A DNA stretch of 64,000 nt from Bradyrhizobium sp. 199 (GCF_023073355.1 NZ_JADPJI010000005.1:434001-498000); one strand, 5' to 3'. Counted from the stretch's first letter, positions 41,630 to 51,437 are shown. Notes: generated by a model from the letters alone, not told the origin. Made by a program: numbers and translations.

Positions 41630-42427
41630 TCAGGCCACGGCGCGACCGCCGAAGAACGGCGTCAGGACGGTCGAAAGCCCGTGCACGCGGTTCGAGGTGA
41701 AGATCATCTCGGCGCCCGACTGCGCGATGTCGCAGCTAGGCGGGCCGAGCAGATCCGAGACGCGGCGGGCGATCGCCGGCGCCGGATCGATCCAGTCGAC
41801 AGGCCAGGGGGCCAGCCGCGTCAGGCGGTCGAGCAGCAGCGGATAATGGGTGCAGGCGAGCACCACGGTGTCGGTGCGTGCGCCGCCGTCCTCGGCATCG
41901 CCGACGAAGCAGGGAGCGAGCTCGGCAAGGATGGCCTCGTCGCTAACCGGAGCGCCACTGAGCTCGGCTTCAGCCAGCGAGGCGAGCTCGGGCGAGCCGA
42001 CCAGCGTCACCTCGCATCCTTGCGCGAAGTCGCGGATCAGAGCCTTGGTGTATTCGCGCTTCACCGTGCCCTTGGTGCCGAGCACAGAGACGCGGCGGGT
42101 CCTCGACTGAGCGCAGGCCGGCTTGATCGCCGGCACCGTGCCGACAAAGGGCACGGAATAAGCGGCGCGCAGGTGCGACAGGACCAGGGTGGACGCCGTG
42201 TTGCAGGCGATGACGATAAGGTCGGGATCATGCGTGCCGATGAACTCCCCCATCAGCGGCACCACGCGGGCGATGATCTCGTTCTCGCCGTGGTGGCCAT
42301 AAGGGAAGAAGGCGTCGTCAGCGACGTAGACAAAGTGAGCGTCCGGCCGCGCAGCAACGACCTCGCGGAGCACCGTGAGCCCGCCAAGGCCGGAATCGAA
42401 CACCAGGATGGTCGGAGTATCGGTCAC
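41630..42427 (-). CDS. murI: Glutamate racemase
   Basis: A 265-residue cofactor-independent racemase that makes D-glutamate for peptidoglycan. It starts MTDTPTILVFDSGLGGLTVL. Both catalytic cysteines are visible, in VIACNTASTL and VVLACTHYPLLLD, with matching Asp and His. No linked cell-wall genes are nearby. Confidence 0.94.
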   Translation of the reverse strand: MTDTPTILVFDSGLGGLTVLREVVAARPDAHFVYVADDAFFPYGHHGENEIIARVVPLMGEFIGTHDPDLIVIACNTASTLVLSHLRAAYSVPFVGTVPAIKPACAQSRTRRVSVLGTKGTVKREYTKALIRDFAQGCEVTLVGSPELASLAEAELSGAPVSDEAILAELAPCFVGDAEDGGARTDTVVLACTHYPLLLDRLTRLAPWPVDWIDPAPAIARRVSDLLGPPSCDIAQSGAEMIFTSNRVHGLSTVLTPFFGGRAVA

Positions 42428-42611
42428 AGAATTTACCCTAGGCCGCCATGGTTACCATTCGGTTTTTAGGGCCATTTTGCGGCAGGGGACGCTTGGGGCG
42501 ATTTGGAAGGCTTGAATGTGCCCCGACATATCCGCAAAATTCCGGGAAGCCAGCAATCACGAGCTATGATGCGGCGTCACAGCACTGCCATTCGAGTTCG
42601 CAGGAGGCCCC

Positions 42612-43253
42612 ATGCTCACCGTGCATCATCTCGGCAAGTCTCAGTCCGAGCGCATCGTCTGGCTGTGCGAGGAGCTGGGAATCCCATACGAGCTGAAGCG
42701 CTACACGCGTGATGCCGCGACCATGCTGGCGCCGGCCGAGTACAAGGCGCTGCATCCGGCCGGCACGGCACCGGTCATCACCGACGGCGAGCTGGCGCTC
42801 GCGGAATCCGGCGCCGTCGTCGACTACATCGTTGCAACACACGGGAGCGGTCGACTCGTGCTCGGCCCCGATGACCCAGCCTTCACGCAATTTCTGTATT
42901 GGCTTCATTTCGCCAACGGCACCTTGCAACCCGGCATGGGGCGGATGATGATCCTGAGCCGGCTCGATCTCGCCAAGGACAACCCGACGCTGCGCGCAAT
43001 GAAGGGGCGCCTCGATCGCGCCTACGACCTTCTCGACGCCAGGCTTCGCGAGGCCGAATATCTGGCGGGCAGCGCCTTCACCACCGCCGACATCATGACG
43101 GTGTTCTCGCTCACCACCATGCGCTACTTCCAGCCCTATGATCTCCAGCGCTGTCCGAACGTGCTCAGATATCTCGGCCGCATCGGGGACCGTCCGGCCT
43201 ACCGGCGCGCGATGGAGAAGGGCGATCCGGGCATGGCGCTGCTGCTGAGCTGA
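42612..43253 (+). CDS. Glutathione S-transferase
   Basis: A 213-residue soluble GST. The thioredoxin-like N-terminal domain reads MLTVHHLGKSQSERIVWLCE, with HPAGTAPVITDGELALAESGAVVDYI (cis-Pro and glutathione-binding motif), followed by an all-helical C-terminal domain with AGSAFTTADIMTVFSL. The start has a consensus AGGAGG seven bases upstream. The substrate is unknown. It converges with the cNMP-binding gene. Confidence 0.92.
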   Translation: MLTVHHLGKSQSERIVWLCEELGIPYELKRYTRDAATMLAPAEYKALHPAGTAPVITDGELALAESGAVVDYIVATHGSGRLVLGPDDPAFTQFLYWLHFANGTLQPGMGRMMILSRLDLAKDNPTLRAMKGRLDRAYDLLDARLREAEYLAGSAFTTADIMTVFSLTTMRYFQPYDLQRCPNVLRYLGRIGDRPAYRRAMEKGDPGMALLLS

Positions 43254-43260
43254 GCTGCGG

Positions 43261-44067
43261 TCACGCGATGCGGTTCGTGGTGGCCGACCGCGCCGTCGCC
43301 AGCTGCTTCTGCAGGCGGTCGATATTTTGCAGCAGGCGCTGGCTGGTCAGCACCAGGAAGTAATAGCCGAACTGCGGATCCTGGAAGTAGATCTCGAGCA
43401 GCCGGTCATAGGTAATCGTCAGCACATGGCCGTCCTCGATGCATTCGATCGTTCCGGTGCGGCGATTGTCCGGCGTGAGGAAGCCGAGCTCGCCCATCAG
43501 CGCTCCGGGCCCGATCTCGACGTTGATCTCCTTGACCAGGAACTTGCCGGTGACTGTGAGCAGCATCTCATTGGCGGGATCGCCCAGCTTGAACAACGTG
43601 TCGCCCCGGCGGTATTTGCGCTCGGTCATGAATGGCTTGAGCCATTCGATCGACATGTCGCCTTCGGCGGCGTGGCGTGCCTTCTTGACCAGCTTGAGCA
43701 TCTGCCGCAGACGCAGGGCGTTGATCGGAAGCAGCAGGAGATAGAGCAGGAACGTCGCGGCGTTGGCAGTAAGCGCGCCGAACACGGCGAAGAACGCGCA
43801 GCCGATCATGTTGGCGACGCGCAAGGGTACCATCGTTCGCATCAAGAGGGTGGCGACGAAGAAGCCGGCGCCGACCGCGGCGAACAGATTGGCGAACGTG
43901 ATGTTATGGACAAAGATCTCCAGCAGCCGGTTGAAGATCGCGTCATAGGTGACGTTGTTGGGATCGAGGCCCATCTGGATCAGGATCTTCGCGATCCTGA
44001 GATTATCCGTCGCCGCATCGAGAATGCGGTCGAGGATCGAGGAAATGTCTGCGCTGCCGGACGGCAT
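43261..44067 (-). CDS. Membrane protein with cyclic-nucleotide-binding domain
   Basis: A 268-residue protein. Residues about 45-120 hold membrane helices (NLFAAVGAGFFVATLLM, MIGCAFFAVFGALTANAATFLLYLLLLP). Residues about 145-255 form a cNMP-binding fold (KYRRGDTLFKLGDPANEMLLTV, GALMGELGFLTPDNRRTGTI). There is no HTH or kinase domain. It may sense cAMP/cGMP or simply use the fold. The start at 44065-44067 is chosen by content; the frame is open to 44202. A similar architecture is known in rhizobial proteins of unknown role. Confidence 0.82.
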   Translation of the reverse strand: MPSGSADISSILDRILDAATDNLRIAKILIQMGLDPNNVTYDAIFNRLLEIFVHNITFANLFAAVGAGFFVATLLMRTMVPLRVANMIGCAFFAVFGALTANAATFLLYLLLLPINALRLRQMLKLVKKARHAAEGDMSIEWLKPFMTERKYRRGDTLFKLGDPANEMLLTVTGKFLVKEINVEIGPGALMGELGFLTPDNRRTGTIECIEDGHVLTITYDRLLEIYFQDPQFGYYFLVLTSQRLLQNIDRLQKQLATARSATTNRIA

Positions 44068-44320
44068 GGTACTAACCCCGCGTAAGGCCTTCAGTCCTGG
44101 TCGGTATGCTCGACACATATAGCCGAAATCGAATGACGGCCGCCTGAAATGAAGCCTTCTGCCGTCATGCCGCAAGAGGCAAATTTTAGCCTGATCGGGC
44201 ATTTCGGCAATTGCCCGTTGGTTGTGCCTCTGGCTTCCGCGCGACCGTGATTCGGAGGGGTCTCGGCGCTGGTGAGGGGGCCGGATGCCCCAAGGGGCGG
44301 GGGCGCGGACGATTGTTGCC

Positions 44321-45400
44321 TTACGGCTTGGCGGGTTGCACGACCTGCTGCTCGACGAGGCGAAGACGTCCGGGCAGCGAGCCGGCGCGCAGCATCATGG
44401 CGACGCTGCTCGCTTCCTCCAGGGTGAAATTGCCGGAGATCTGGCCCGAGCCGCCGGTGATAGGCTCGCGGATCACGGGGGCGGAGATCACCTTGTCGTC
44501 CAGCACGATGGCGAACGGCTTTCCGACGTTCTCTGCGGTGATGTGGGCGAAGCGCCGCGTGCCGCGCCCGTTGAAGCGGAACGAGGCGATCGGCTCCCTC
44601 GTCCCGCTCGCAAAGCCCGGGCCTGCATAGCTGATGTCGTCGCCTTCGAGCGCGCTGTCCTTGGCGACGAGATAAGCAAGCTTGTCCTTGAAGCCGAGCA
44701 GGACTTCCGTGCCCGTGGGCGGCGCGCCGGATTGCGCCTGCTCCGCCGACATCGTGACATCGATCAGGCGGAAGCTGACCTTGACGTTCCTGGCGAAGAT
44801 CGCGGTGATGCGCTCGGGCTCCATCGCGCCCGGCAGGAAGATGCGGATGCGGTGCGATCCCTCAGGCTGGACGCTGGCGAGTGTGATGCCGGCATCCTTA
44901 AGGCGCTGTTCGATCATCGCGATGGAATCTTCGACGAGATCGCGCAGCCGCGCGGCCAATGCGGCATCCGTCGGCGCGAGCCTGATCAGCCCGTCTCCTG
45001 CGTCGGTCACAGTGAGCGCGTTGGTGTGCAATCCCTCTGCCGCCGAGGCGAGCTTGCGCGTGAGCAGGTCGCGACCCTTGGCGTCCGCAATCTTCGATTC
45101 GACGCCGCCGTCACGGACGGCAAGGCCGGAGAAGGCGATCCGGCCCTCGCGCAGGGTCTTGTACACCTCGTCGCGCAGATCCGCGACGACCACCTCCCGC
45201 AAGGCGTCGCTGTCCACCTTGTAGATGATGCGCGAGCCGCCCAGCTTCTCCATCTTGCCGGCGATGAAGTCCGCGACCTTCGCGCGCATCTTGTCGAGCT
45301 GGGTGTCCGCGGCGAATGTTGCGGAGGGCATGGCCATCGTGGATGCGATGGTGAACGCAGCGATCAGCCGGTTGACGCGGTTCCGCGCGGGCGTCGTCAT
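44321..45400 (-). CDS. SecD-like periplasmic P1-domain protein without membrane domain
   Basis: A 359-residue exported protein. A signal peptide (LIAAFTIASTMAMPSATFA) leads into a SecD P1-type region: GSRIIYKVDSDALREVVV, LRDEVYKTLREGRIAFSGL, then IVLDDKVISAPVIREPI and GGSGQISGNFTLEEASSVAM. The last two are nearly the SecD consensus. The six SecD membrane helices are absent and it stops shortly after the P1 block, at QQVVQPAKP. SecD P1 helps pull proteins through Sec; a free version could be a chaperone-like paralogue, but its role is unknown. It diverges from the acyl-CoA synthetase gene. Confidence 0.84.
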   Translation of the reverse strand: MTTPARNRVNRLIAAFTIASTMAMPSATFAADTQLDKMRAKVADFIAGKMEKLGGSRIIYKVDSDALREVVVADLRDEVYKTLREGRIAFSGLAVRDGGVESKIADAKGRDLLTRKLASAAEGLHTNALTVTDAGDGLIRLAPTDAALAARLRDLVEDSIAMIEQRLKDAGITLASVQPEGSHRIRIFLPGAMEPERITAIFARNVKVSFRLIDVTMSAEQAQSGAPPTGTEVLLGFKDKLAYLVAKDSALEGDDISYAGPGFASGTREPIASFRFNGRGTRRFAHITAENVGKPFAIVLDDKVISAPVIREPITGGSGQISGNFTLEEASSVAMMLRAGSLPGRLRLVEQQVVQPAKP

Positions 45401-45623
45401 GATGACCTCAAGTCTTGCGGCAGGGCGCTGGCGAGCGAATTCCGGCGCCAGTTCTTGGTCCCGGAATCGGCCCCTGAGGTTCAAGCGTCGCAGGTCTCGG
45501 CAATGGACGAACGCCAAATCATCCATCATTCTGTCGGCTCGGCCAACCATCGGCCGAGGCCTCGCCGCAGCAAAAATGTCAAAGACAGGGGCGGGGACGT
45601 GCATCTGGGGGAGGACGGAATTC

Positions 45624-47531
45624 ATGGCGGGTATCCACGCGCTCGATCGGTTTATCGGCAACGACTATCCGGACCTGGCGACGGACGCGGAGGTACGGGC
45701 CTTTGAGCAGGTCCCCTACGCCGACCGCATCGCGGCCGACAGCACCTATGACGCCATCACCTTAGGTGCCGCGCGCAATCCCGACGGCGCGGCGATCCAG
45801 TTCCTGCAAAACGCTGATCCCGCCGACACGCCGTTGGTGGTCACCTACCGCGATTTCATCGCGCGCGTCACGCAGGCCGCCAACATGTTCCACGCGCTCG
45901 GTGCGGAGAAGGGCGACGTCATCAGCTTCATGCTGCCGCTGGTGCCGGATTCGTTCGTGACGCTGTTCGGCGCCGAGGCCGCGGGCATCGCCAATCCCGT
46001 CAATCCGCTGCTGGAACCGCACCAGATCGCGGAAATCCTGCAGGCGGCGAACACCAAGATCCTGGTGGCGCTCGGGCCAATGCCGGGAACGGACATCTGG
46101 CAGAAGGTCGAGCAGATCCGCCCGCAGCTCAAACATCTCAAGGCGATCGTGCAGGTGTTCGGCGGCGGCGATCCCGCCAAGGGCATCTTTGCCTTCAGCG
46201 ACCTGATCAAGCAGCAGCCGTCCGACCGGCTCGTCAGCGGGCGCAAGATTTCGGGTGCCGACATCGCCGCCTATTTCCACACCGGCGGCACCACCGGCAC
46301 GCCAAAACTGGTGCGGCACACCCATACCAATCAAGTCTATCAGGCCTGGGCGCTCAACCTGCTGCTGAAGGCCAGACCGGGCGGCAATCTGCTGTTCGGC
46401 ATGCCGCTGTTTCACGTCGGGGGCTCGCTGACACAGGTGCTGCTGACGCTGTCGGCCGGCGGCTCGCTGGTCGTGCTGTCGCCGAGTGGCTGGCGTAATC
46501 CGAATGCGGTGAAGAATATCTGGGGACTGGTCGAACGCTTCAAGCCGGAGGCGCTGTCGAGCGTGCCGACGGTGCTCGCCGCGACGCTCGCGGTGCCGCC
46601 TGGCAACGCTGATATCTCCAGCCTGAAATACGCCGCCGGCGGCGGCTCGGCCATCCCCGTCGCCGTGGGCTCGGCGATCCAGGACAAGCTGAAGCTGCCC
46701 GTGATCGAGGTCTACGGCATGACCGAGACCTCGAGCGTGCACACGCTCGCCTATCCGTCACGGCCGATCCGGCTCGGGTCGGTCGGCCTGCCTATGCCTT
46801 ATTCGCGCGTGCGCATCGTACAGCTCGACGCCGACGGCCGCCTGATCCGCGACTGCAAGCCGGATGAAATCGGTGTTGTCATCATGGCCGGGCCCGGCGT
46901 GTTCGGCGGCTATCTCAACGACGAGCACAACAAGAGCGCCTTCGTCGACGAGGTCTGGGTCAATTCCGGCGATCTCGGCCGGCTCGATGCCGACGGCTAT
47001 CTCTGGATCACCGGTCGCGCCAAGGACCTCGTGATCCGCGGCGGCCACAACATCGATCCAGCGCCGATCGAAGAGATCATGTTTCGCCATCCCGCGGTTG
47101 GCTTCGCCGCCGTAGTCGGCCAGCCCGACGCCTATGCCGGCGAGTTGCCGGTCGGATACGTGCAGCTGAAACCGGGCGCCAAGGTCGAGCCGGGAGAATT
47201 GGAGACGTGGGTGCGCGAGCGCACGCCGGAGCGCGCCGCCGTTCCGGTGCAGGTCATTCCGATCGATCCGATGCCGGTAACCGGCGTCGGCAAGGTGTTC
47301 AAGCCGCAGCTGCGCCGGGACGCGGCCGAGCGCGTGTTCACCAAGGTGCTGGCGCCGCTGGTCGAGCGCGGCATCGATTGCAAGGTCAAAGTCGGGGCCC
47401 ATGGCAGTCATGGATCAATCGCGACTGTGACGCTTGCCGGTCTGCCGGGCGACCAGCGCGAGCAGGTCGCGAGCGAGGTGCACGCATTGCTTGCACCGTT
47501 CGTGATGCGGCACGAGGTGGTGCAGATGTAG
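45624..47531 (+). CDS. Acyl-CoA synthetase (AMP-binding)
   Basis: A 635-residue ANL-family ligase that activates a carboxylate to acyl-CoA via acyl-AMP. The ATP loop is YFHTGGTTGTPKLVRHTH, the A5 region VIEVYGMTETSS, A7 WVNSGDLGRLDADGYLWI, and A8 GRAKDLVIRGGHNIDP; the family Lys near the end is in VTGVGKVFKPQLRRD. The chain length it prefers is unknown. It starts MAGIHALDRF at 45624 after GGAGG; the open frame before that is not family-like. It ends 153 bases before the first caspase gene, with a CRP-type site in the gap. Confidence 0.91.
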   Translation: MAGIHALDRFIGNDYPDLATDAEVRAFEQVPYADRIAADSTYDAITLGAARNPDGAAIQFLQNADPADTPLVVTYRDFIARVTQAANMFHALGAEKGDVISFMLPLVPDSFVTLFGAEAAGIANPVNPLLEPHQIAEILQAANTKILVALGPMPGTDIWQKVEQIRPQLKHLKAIVQVFGGGDPAKGIFAFSDLIKQQPSDRLVSGRKISGADIAAYFHTGGTTGTPKLVRHTHTNQVYQAWALNLLLKARPGGNLLFGMPLFHVGGSLTQVLLTLSAGGSLVVLSPSGWRNPNAVKNIWGLVERFKPEALSSVPTVLAATLAVPPGNADISSLKYAAGGGSAIPVAVGSAIQDKLKLPVIEVYGMTETSSVHTLAYPSRPIRLGSVGLPMPYSRVRIVQLDADGRLIRDCKPDEIGVVIMAGPGVFGGYLNDEHNKSAFVDEVWVNSGDLGRLDADGYLWITGRAKDLVIRGGHNIDPAPIEEIMFRHPAVGFAAVVGQPDAYAGELPVGYVQLKPGAKVEPGELETWVRERTPERAAVPVQVIPIDPMPVTGVGKVFKPQLRRDAAERVFTKVLAPLVERGIDCKVKVGAHGSHGSIATVTLAGLPGDQREQVASEVHALLAPFVMRHEVVQM

Positions 47532-47598
47532 CGCGATTTCTGCATACCTCGACAGCAGGGCACGCTTCGCCGATTATCCTTACCCCCGTCCGAGGAGC

Positions 47599-47622
47599 CC
47601 TATGTGACAGGTGTCACATAGG
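47599..47622. promoter_or_regulatory. CRP/FNR-type operator upstream of the caspase genes
   Basis: An 11-bp perfect inverted repeat around a GG centre contains TGTGA-N6-TCACA, an exact CRP consensus half-site pair (47603-47618). It lies 63 bases before the GTG start of the first caspase-like gene. I infer cAMP-receptor-type activation of the pair. Confidence 0.7.
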
Positions 47623-47684
47623 AAGAATTAGCAATCTGCGACGCTACCGAATAGTCTCGTGGAATTGCATCCGGGGGGACGCAA

Positions 47685-49544
47685 GTGATTCCGTTTCGGT
47701 TATTTGCATTGTTAATATTGGCGATGGGACTTGCCTGCGGATCGGCGCATGCCGACCGCCGGGTGGCGCTCGTTATTGGCAATTCAGCTTACAAAAGCGC
47801 TCCCAAGCTCGGTAACCCTGCGAACGATGCCACTCTGGTCGGCGGCATGTTCAAGAAGGCCGGCTTCGATTCCGTCGATGTCAGGCTTGATCTCAGCGCC
47901 AGCGAGATGCGGCGCATGTTGCGTGAGTTCGCCGGCAGGACGCGCGATGCGGAGATGGCGGTGATCTACTATGCCGGCCACGGCATCGAGCTCGACGGAA
48001 CCAACTATCTGATTCCGACCGACGCGACGCTGGAGACCGACGGCGACGTTCTCGACGAGACGATTCCAGTGGAGCGCGCGCTGTTCGCGGTCGAGCCGGC
48101 CAAGCAACTGCGCCTCATCATCCTGGATGCTTGCCGCGACAACCCGTTCGCGAAGACGATGAAGCGCACGTTGGCTTCGCGCGCGATCGGACGGGGCCTC
48201 GCCAAGGTCGAGCCGACCAGCCCCAACACCATGATTGCTTTCGCGGCAAAGGCGGGATCGACCGCATCCGACGGCGATTCCAGAAACAGCCCGTTCGCCG
48301 CCGCACTGGTCGAGCATCTGCCGAAGCCGGGCCTTGATTTGCGCAAGGCCTTCGGCTTCGTGCGCGACGATGTGCTCAAGAGCACAGGCTACAAGCAGGA
48401 GCCCTATGTGTACGGCTCGCTTGGCGGCGACGACGTGCCCCTGGTTGCGGTCAAGCCGGCTGCGACCGGTCCTCAGGCCAACCCGCAGGAGGCCGTGCGC
48501 AGGGACTATGAGCTCGCGCTTCAGCTGGCGACACGCGATGGCTGGGAAGCGTTTCTGGCGGCGTATCCCGACGGTTTCTACGCCAACCTCGCCAAGGGTC
48601 AGCTGAACAAGATCGGCGCCGAAGAGACGCGCGCTGCGGCCGAACAGAAAGCTAGGGCAGCCGAGCAGGAAAAGGCGAGACTCATCTCCGAGCGCGCACA
48701 GAAGGCCGAGCAGGAGAAGGCGGCAGCTGCCGCCAAGGCTGCCGAAGAAGCGCGGATCGCGGCGGAAAAGCAGAAACAGCTCGAGCAGGCGAAGGCCGAG
48801 GCGGCCGAGCACCAGCGCAAGTTGGCCGAGGCTGCGGCTGCGAAAGTGCAAGCCGAGAAACAGGCGGCGGAGAAGGCCAGGGCCGAGCTTGCCGCGAAGC
48901 ACGCCGCGGAGAAGGCATCGGCAGACCCGGCCGCAAAGCCGACGGCCGATCGGCAGATTCCCGAGGCCGAGCAAAAAGTTGCAGCCCTTTCGCCGCCCAC
49001 GGTATCGACACTCACGGCGGCTGATCTGGCCAAATCCGTGCAGAGCGAATTGCGCCGTGTCGGCTGCCTGTCCGCGGCCGCCGAGGGCGACTGGAATTCG
49101 GCCGCGCAGCGCTCGCTGACGCTGTTCAACAAATATGCCGGCACCCAGTTCGACGTGAAGCTCGCCAGCGTCGACGCGCTCGATGCGTTGAAGGCGAAGC
49201 CCGGACGGGTCTGCCCGCTGGTGTGCAATTTCGGCTTCAAGGCCGACGGTGATCAATGCGTCAAGATCACCTGCCGTGCCGGCTATCGCGTCGGTGACGA
49301 CAATGAGTGCGAGAAGATCCCGGAGAAGAAGCCTGTTGCGACGCGGGAGAACTCGTCAAGGCGCGACGCGGAGCGGAGGGCGACGGAGTCCTCTCCTCCC
49401 AAGCCCGAGGCGAGCGGTCAGATCATTTGCAGCTCGACAGGCTGCCGCCCGGTGCAGAAAGGATGTCGGCTCGTGAGCGGAGTCATCCCTGGTCGGGTCA
49501 GCTCGAATACCGCTACCGGGGGATCCTACGAGGTGTGCAATTAG
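47685..49544 (+). CDS. Secreted caspase-like protease with coiled coil, copy 1
   Basis: A 619-residue exported protein. A signal peptide (ALLILAMGLACGSAHA) leads into a peptidase C14 (metacaspase-type) domain of about 220 residues, starting RRVALVIGNSAYKSAPKLGN. The catalytic dyad is His99 in VIYYAGHGIEL and Cys150 in LIILDACRDNPFAKTM. Residues about 310-430 are a long Ala/Glu/Lys-rich coiled coil. The C-terminal part has SVQSELRRVGC, a RSLTLFNKYAGTQFD block, then several Cys-containing motifs (VCPLVCNFGF, KITCRAGYRV). GTG start after GGGGGG. Substrate unknown. A near-copy follows. Confidence 0.88.
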   Translation: MIPFRLFALLILAMGLACGSAHADRRVALVIGNSAYKSAPKLGNPANDATLVGGMFKKAGFDSVDVRLDLSASEMRRMLREFAGRTRDAEMAVIYYAGHGIELDGTNYLIPTDATLETDGDVLDETIPVERALFAVEPAKQLRLIILDACRDNPFAKTMKRTLASRAIGRGLAKVEPTSPNTMIAFAAKAGSTASDGDSRNSPFAAALVEHLPKPGLDLRKAFGFVRDDVLKSTGYKQEPYVYGSLGGDDVPLVAVKPAATGPQANPQEAVRRDYELALQLATRDGWEAFLAAYPDGFYANLAKGQLNKIGAEETRAAAEQKARAAEQEKARLISERAQKAEQEKAAAAAKAAEEARIAAEKQKQLEQAKAEAAEHQRKLAEAAAAKVQAEKQAAEKARAELAAKHAAEKASADPAAKPTADRQIPEAEQKVAALSPPTVSTLTAADLAKSVQSELRRVGCLSAAAEGDWNSAAQRSLTLFNKYAGTQFDVKLASVDALDALKAKPGRVCPLVCNFGFKADGDQCVKITCRAGYRVGDDNECEKIPEKKPVATRENSSRRDAERRATESSPPKPEASGQIICSSTGCRPVQKGCRLVSGVIPGRVSSNTATGGSYEVCN

Positions 49545-49598
49545 CCTTTCCCGATCGACACGTTCCAGGCAGTTCATTAAGGTCCGCGGGTTATTTAC

Positions 49599-51437
49599 GT
49601 GAATATCGTTCGCTCTTTCTCCGCATTGATCTTTGCATCTCTCGTCACCTGCTCGTCCGCGCAGGCCGAGAAGCGGGTCGCGCTCGTCATCGGCAATTCC
49701 GCCTACAAGAACACGCTGCGGCTCACCAATCCCGTGAACGATGCCACCCTTGTCGGTGACATGTTCAAAAAGTCCGGCTTCGATGCGGTCGACGTCAAAA
49801 CAGACCTGAACGCCTCCGAGATGCGGCGGACACTGCGTGACTTTGCAGGCAGGGTCCGTGACGCCGACATGGCGGTGATCTATTACGCCGGCCACGGCAT
49901 CGAGCTCGACGGCAACAACTACCTCATCCCGACCGATGCGATGCTGGAGACCGACGGCGACGTTCTCGACGAGGCGGTTGCGCTCGACCGTGCGCTCTTC
50001 GCCGTCGAGCCGGCCAAGCGGCTGCGCCTCGTCATCCTCGACGCCTGCCGCGACAATCCCTTCGCCAAGACGATGAAGCGCATGGTGGCCTCGCGCGCGA
50101 TCGGGCGAGGGCTTGCCAAGGTCGAGCCGACCAGCCCGAACACCATGATCGCGTTCGCGGCCAAGGCGGGATCGACCGCGTCCGACGGCGATTCCCGCAA
50201 CAGTCCGTTCGCCAGGGCGCTGGTCGAGCACCTGCCCAAGCCCGGCCTTGATCTGCGCAAGGCGTTCGGCTTCGTGCGTGACGATGTCCTGAAGAACACC
50301 GGCAACAGGCAGGAGCCCTATGTCTATGGTTCGCTCGGCGGCGACGACGTGCCGCTGGTGCAGGCGAAGCCGGCCGCCGTCGCGGGGCCGCAGGCCAATC
50401 CACAGGACAGCGTGCGCAGGGACTATGAGCTTGCGCTTCAGGCGGGCCTGCGCGAGGCCTGGGAAGCGTTCCTGCAAACCTACCCAGACGGCTTCTATGC
50501 CAACCTTGCGCGCGTGCAGTTGAAGAAGATTGCGGCTGAGGAAGATCGTGCACAGGCGACGGAAAAGGCGCGGCTGGCCGAGCAGGAGAAGGTGAAGCTC
50601 GCCGCTGACCGTGCCCAGAAGGCGGAGCTCGAAAAGGCTGCCGCCGCTGCCAAGGTCGCCGAAGATGCGAGGATCGCTGCGGAGAGGCATAAGCAGGCCG
50701 AGCAGGCGAAGGCTGAGGCCGCCGAGCGCGAGCGCAAGGCAGCCGAGGCGGCGGCAGCCAAAACGCTTGCGGAGAAGCAGGCGATCGAGAAGGCGGCAGC
50801 TGAGGCTGCGGCAAAGCAGGCTGCGGAGAAGCAGGCCATCGATGCCGAGAGCAAGAAGGTTGCGGCGCTCTCCCCGCCGCCAAGCACTCCGCCGTCCGTT
50901 GATCTCTCAAGATCGGTCCAGCTCGAACTGCGGCGCGTCGGCTGCATGAAGGCTGAGGCGAACGCCAATTGGGGCGAGACGGCGCAACGCTCGTTGACGC
51001 TGTTCAACAAATACGCCGGCACCAAATTCGACGCGAAGCTTGCGAATGTAGACGTGCTCGACGCGCTGAAGGCCAAGCCCGGACGTGTTTGTCCGCTGGT
51101 TTGCGAGCACGGCTTCAGGGCTGATGGCGATGCCTGCGCAAAGATCACCTGCCGCGCTGGTTATCGCGTCAACGACGACAATGAATGCGACAAGACGCCC
51201 GAGAAGAAGCCGGTTGCGAGACGGGACGACGTGCAGAGGCGCGATTCCGATCGTCAACAGAAGGAAGCTTCACCGGCGGGTCAGCAGGCCCGTTCGTCGG
51301 GCCAAGTCATTTGCAACTCGGCCGGCTGTCGTCCGGTTCGGTCAGGATGCAGATTGGTGACCCCGACTGCTGGGCCGGGAACCGGTGGCGCCGGCGCCGG
51401 CGTCGCCGGCCAGAATGCCGTCGAGGTTTGCAACTGA
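49599..51437 (+). CDS. Secreted caspase-like protease with coiled coil, copy 2
   Basis: A 612-residue paralogue of the preceding protein with the same order: signal peptide (ALIFASLVTCSSAQA), caspase domain with His99 and Cys150 at identical positions (VIYYAGHGIEL, LVILDACRDNPFAKTM), a long Ala/Glu/Lys coiled coil, the LRRVGC block, RSLTLFNKYAGTKFD, and the C-terminal Cys motifs ending VEVCN. GTG start. The caspase domains are highly similar while the coiled coils differ more. The two genes are 54 bases apart and probably form one transcript. Confidence 0.88.
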   Translation: MNIVRSFSALIFASLVTCSSAQAEKRVALVIGNSAYKNTLRLTNPVNDATLVGDMFKKSGFDAVDVKTDLNASEMRRTLRDFAGRVRDADMAVIYYAGHGIELDGNNYLIPTDAMLETDGDVLDEAVALDRALFAVEPAKRLRLVILDACRDNPFAKTMKRMVASRAIGRGLAKVEPTSPNTMIAFAAKAGSTASDGDSRNSPFARALVEHLPKPGLDLRKAFGFVRDDVLKNTGNRQEPYVYGSLGGDDVPLVQAKPAAVAGPQANPQDSVRRDYELALQAGLREAWEAFLQTYPDGFYANLARVQLKKIAAEEDRAQATEKARLAEQEKVKLAADRAQKAELEKAAAAAKVAEDARIAAERHKQAEQAKAEAAERERKAAEAAAAKTLAEKQAIEKAAAEAAAKQAAEKQAIDAESKKVAALSPPPSTPPSVDLSRSVQLELRRVGCMKAEANANWGETAQRSLTLFNKYAGTKFDAKLANVDVLDALKAKPGRVCPLVCEHGFRADGDACAKITCRAGYRVNDDNECDKTPEKKPVARRDDVQRRDSDRQQKEASPAGQQARSSGQVICNSAGCRPVRSGCRLVTPTAGPGTGGAGAGVAGQNAVEVCN

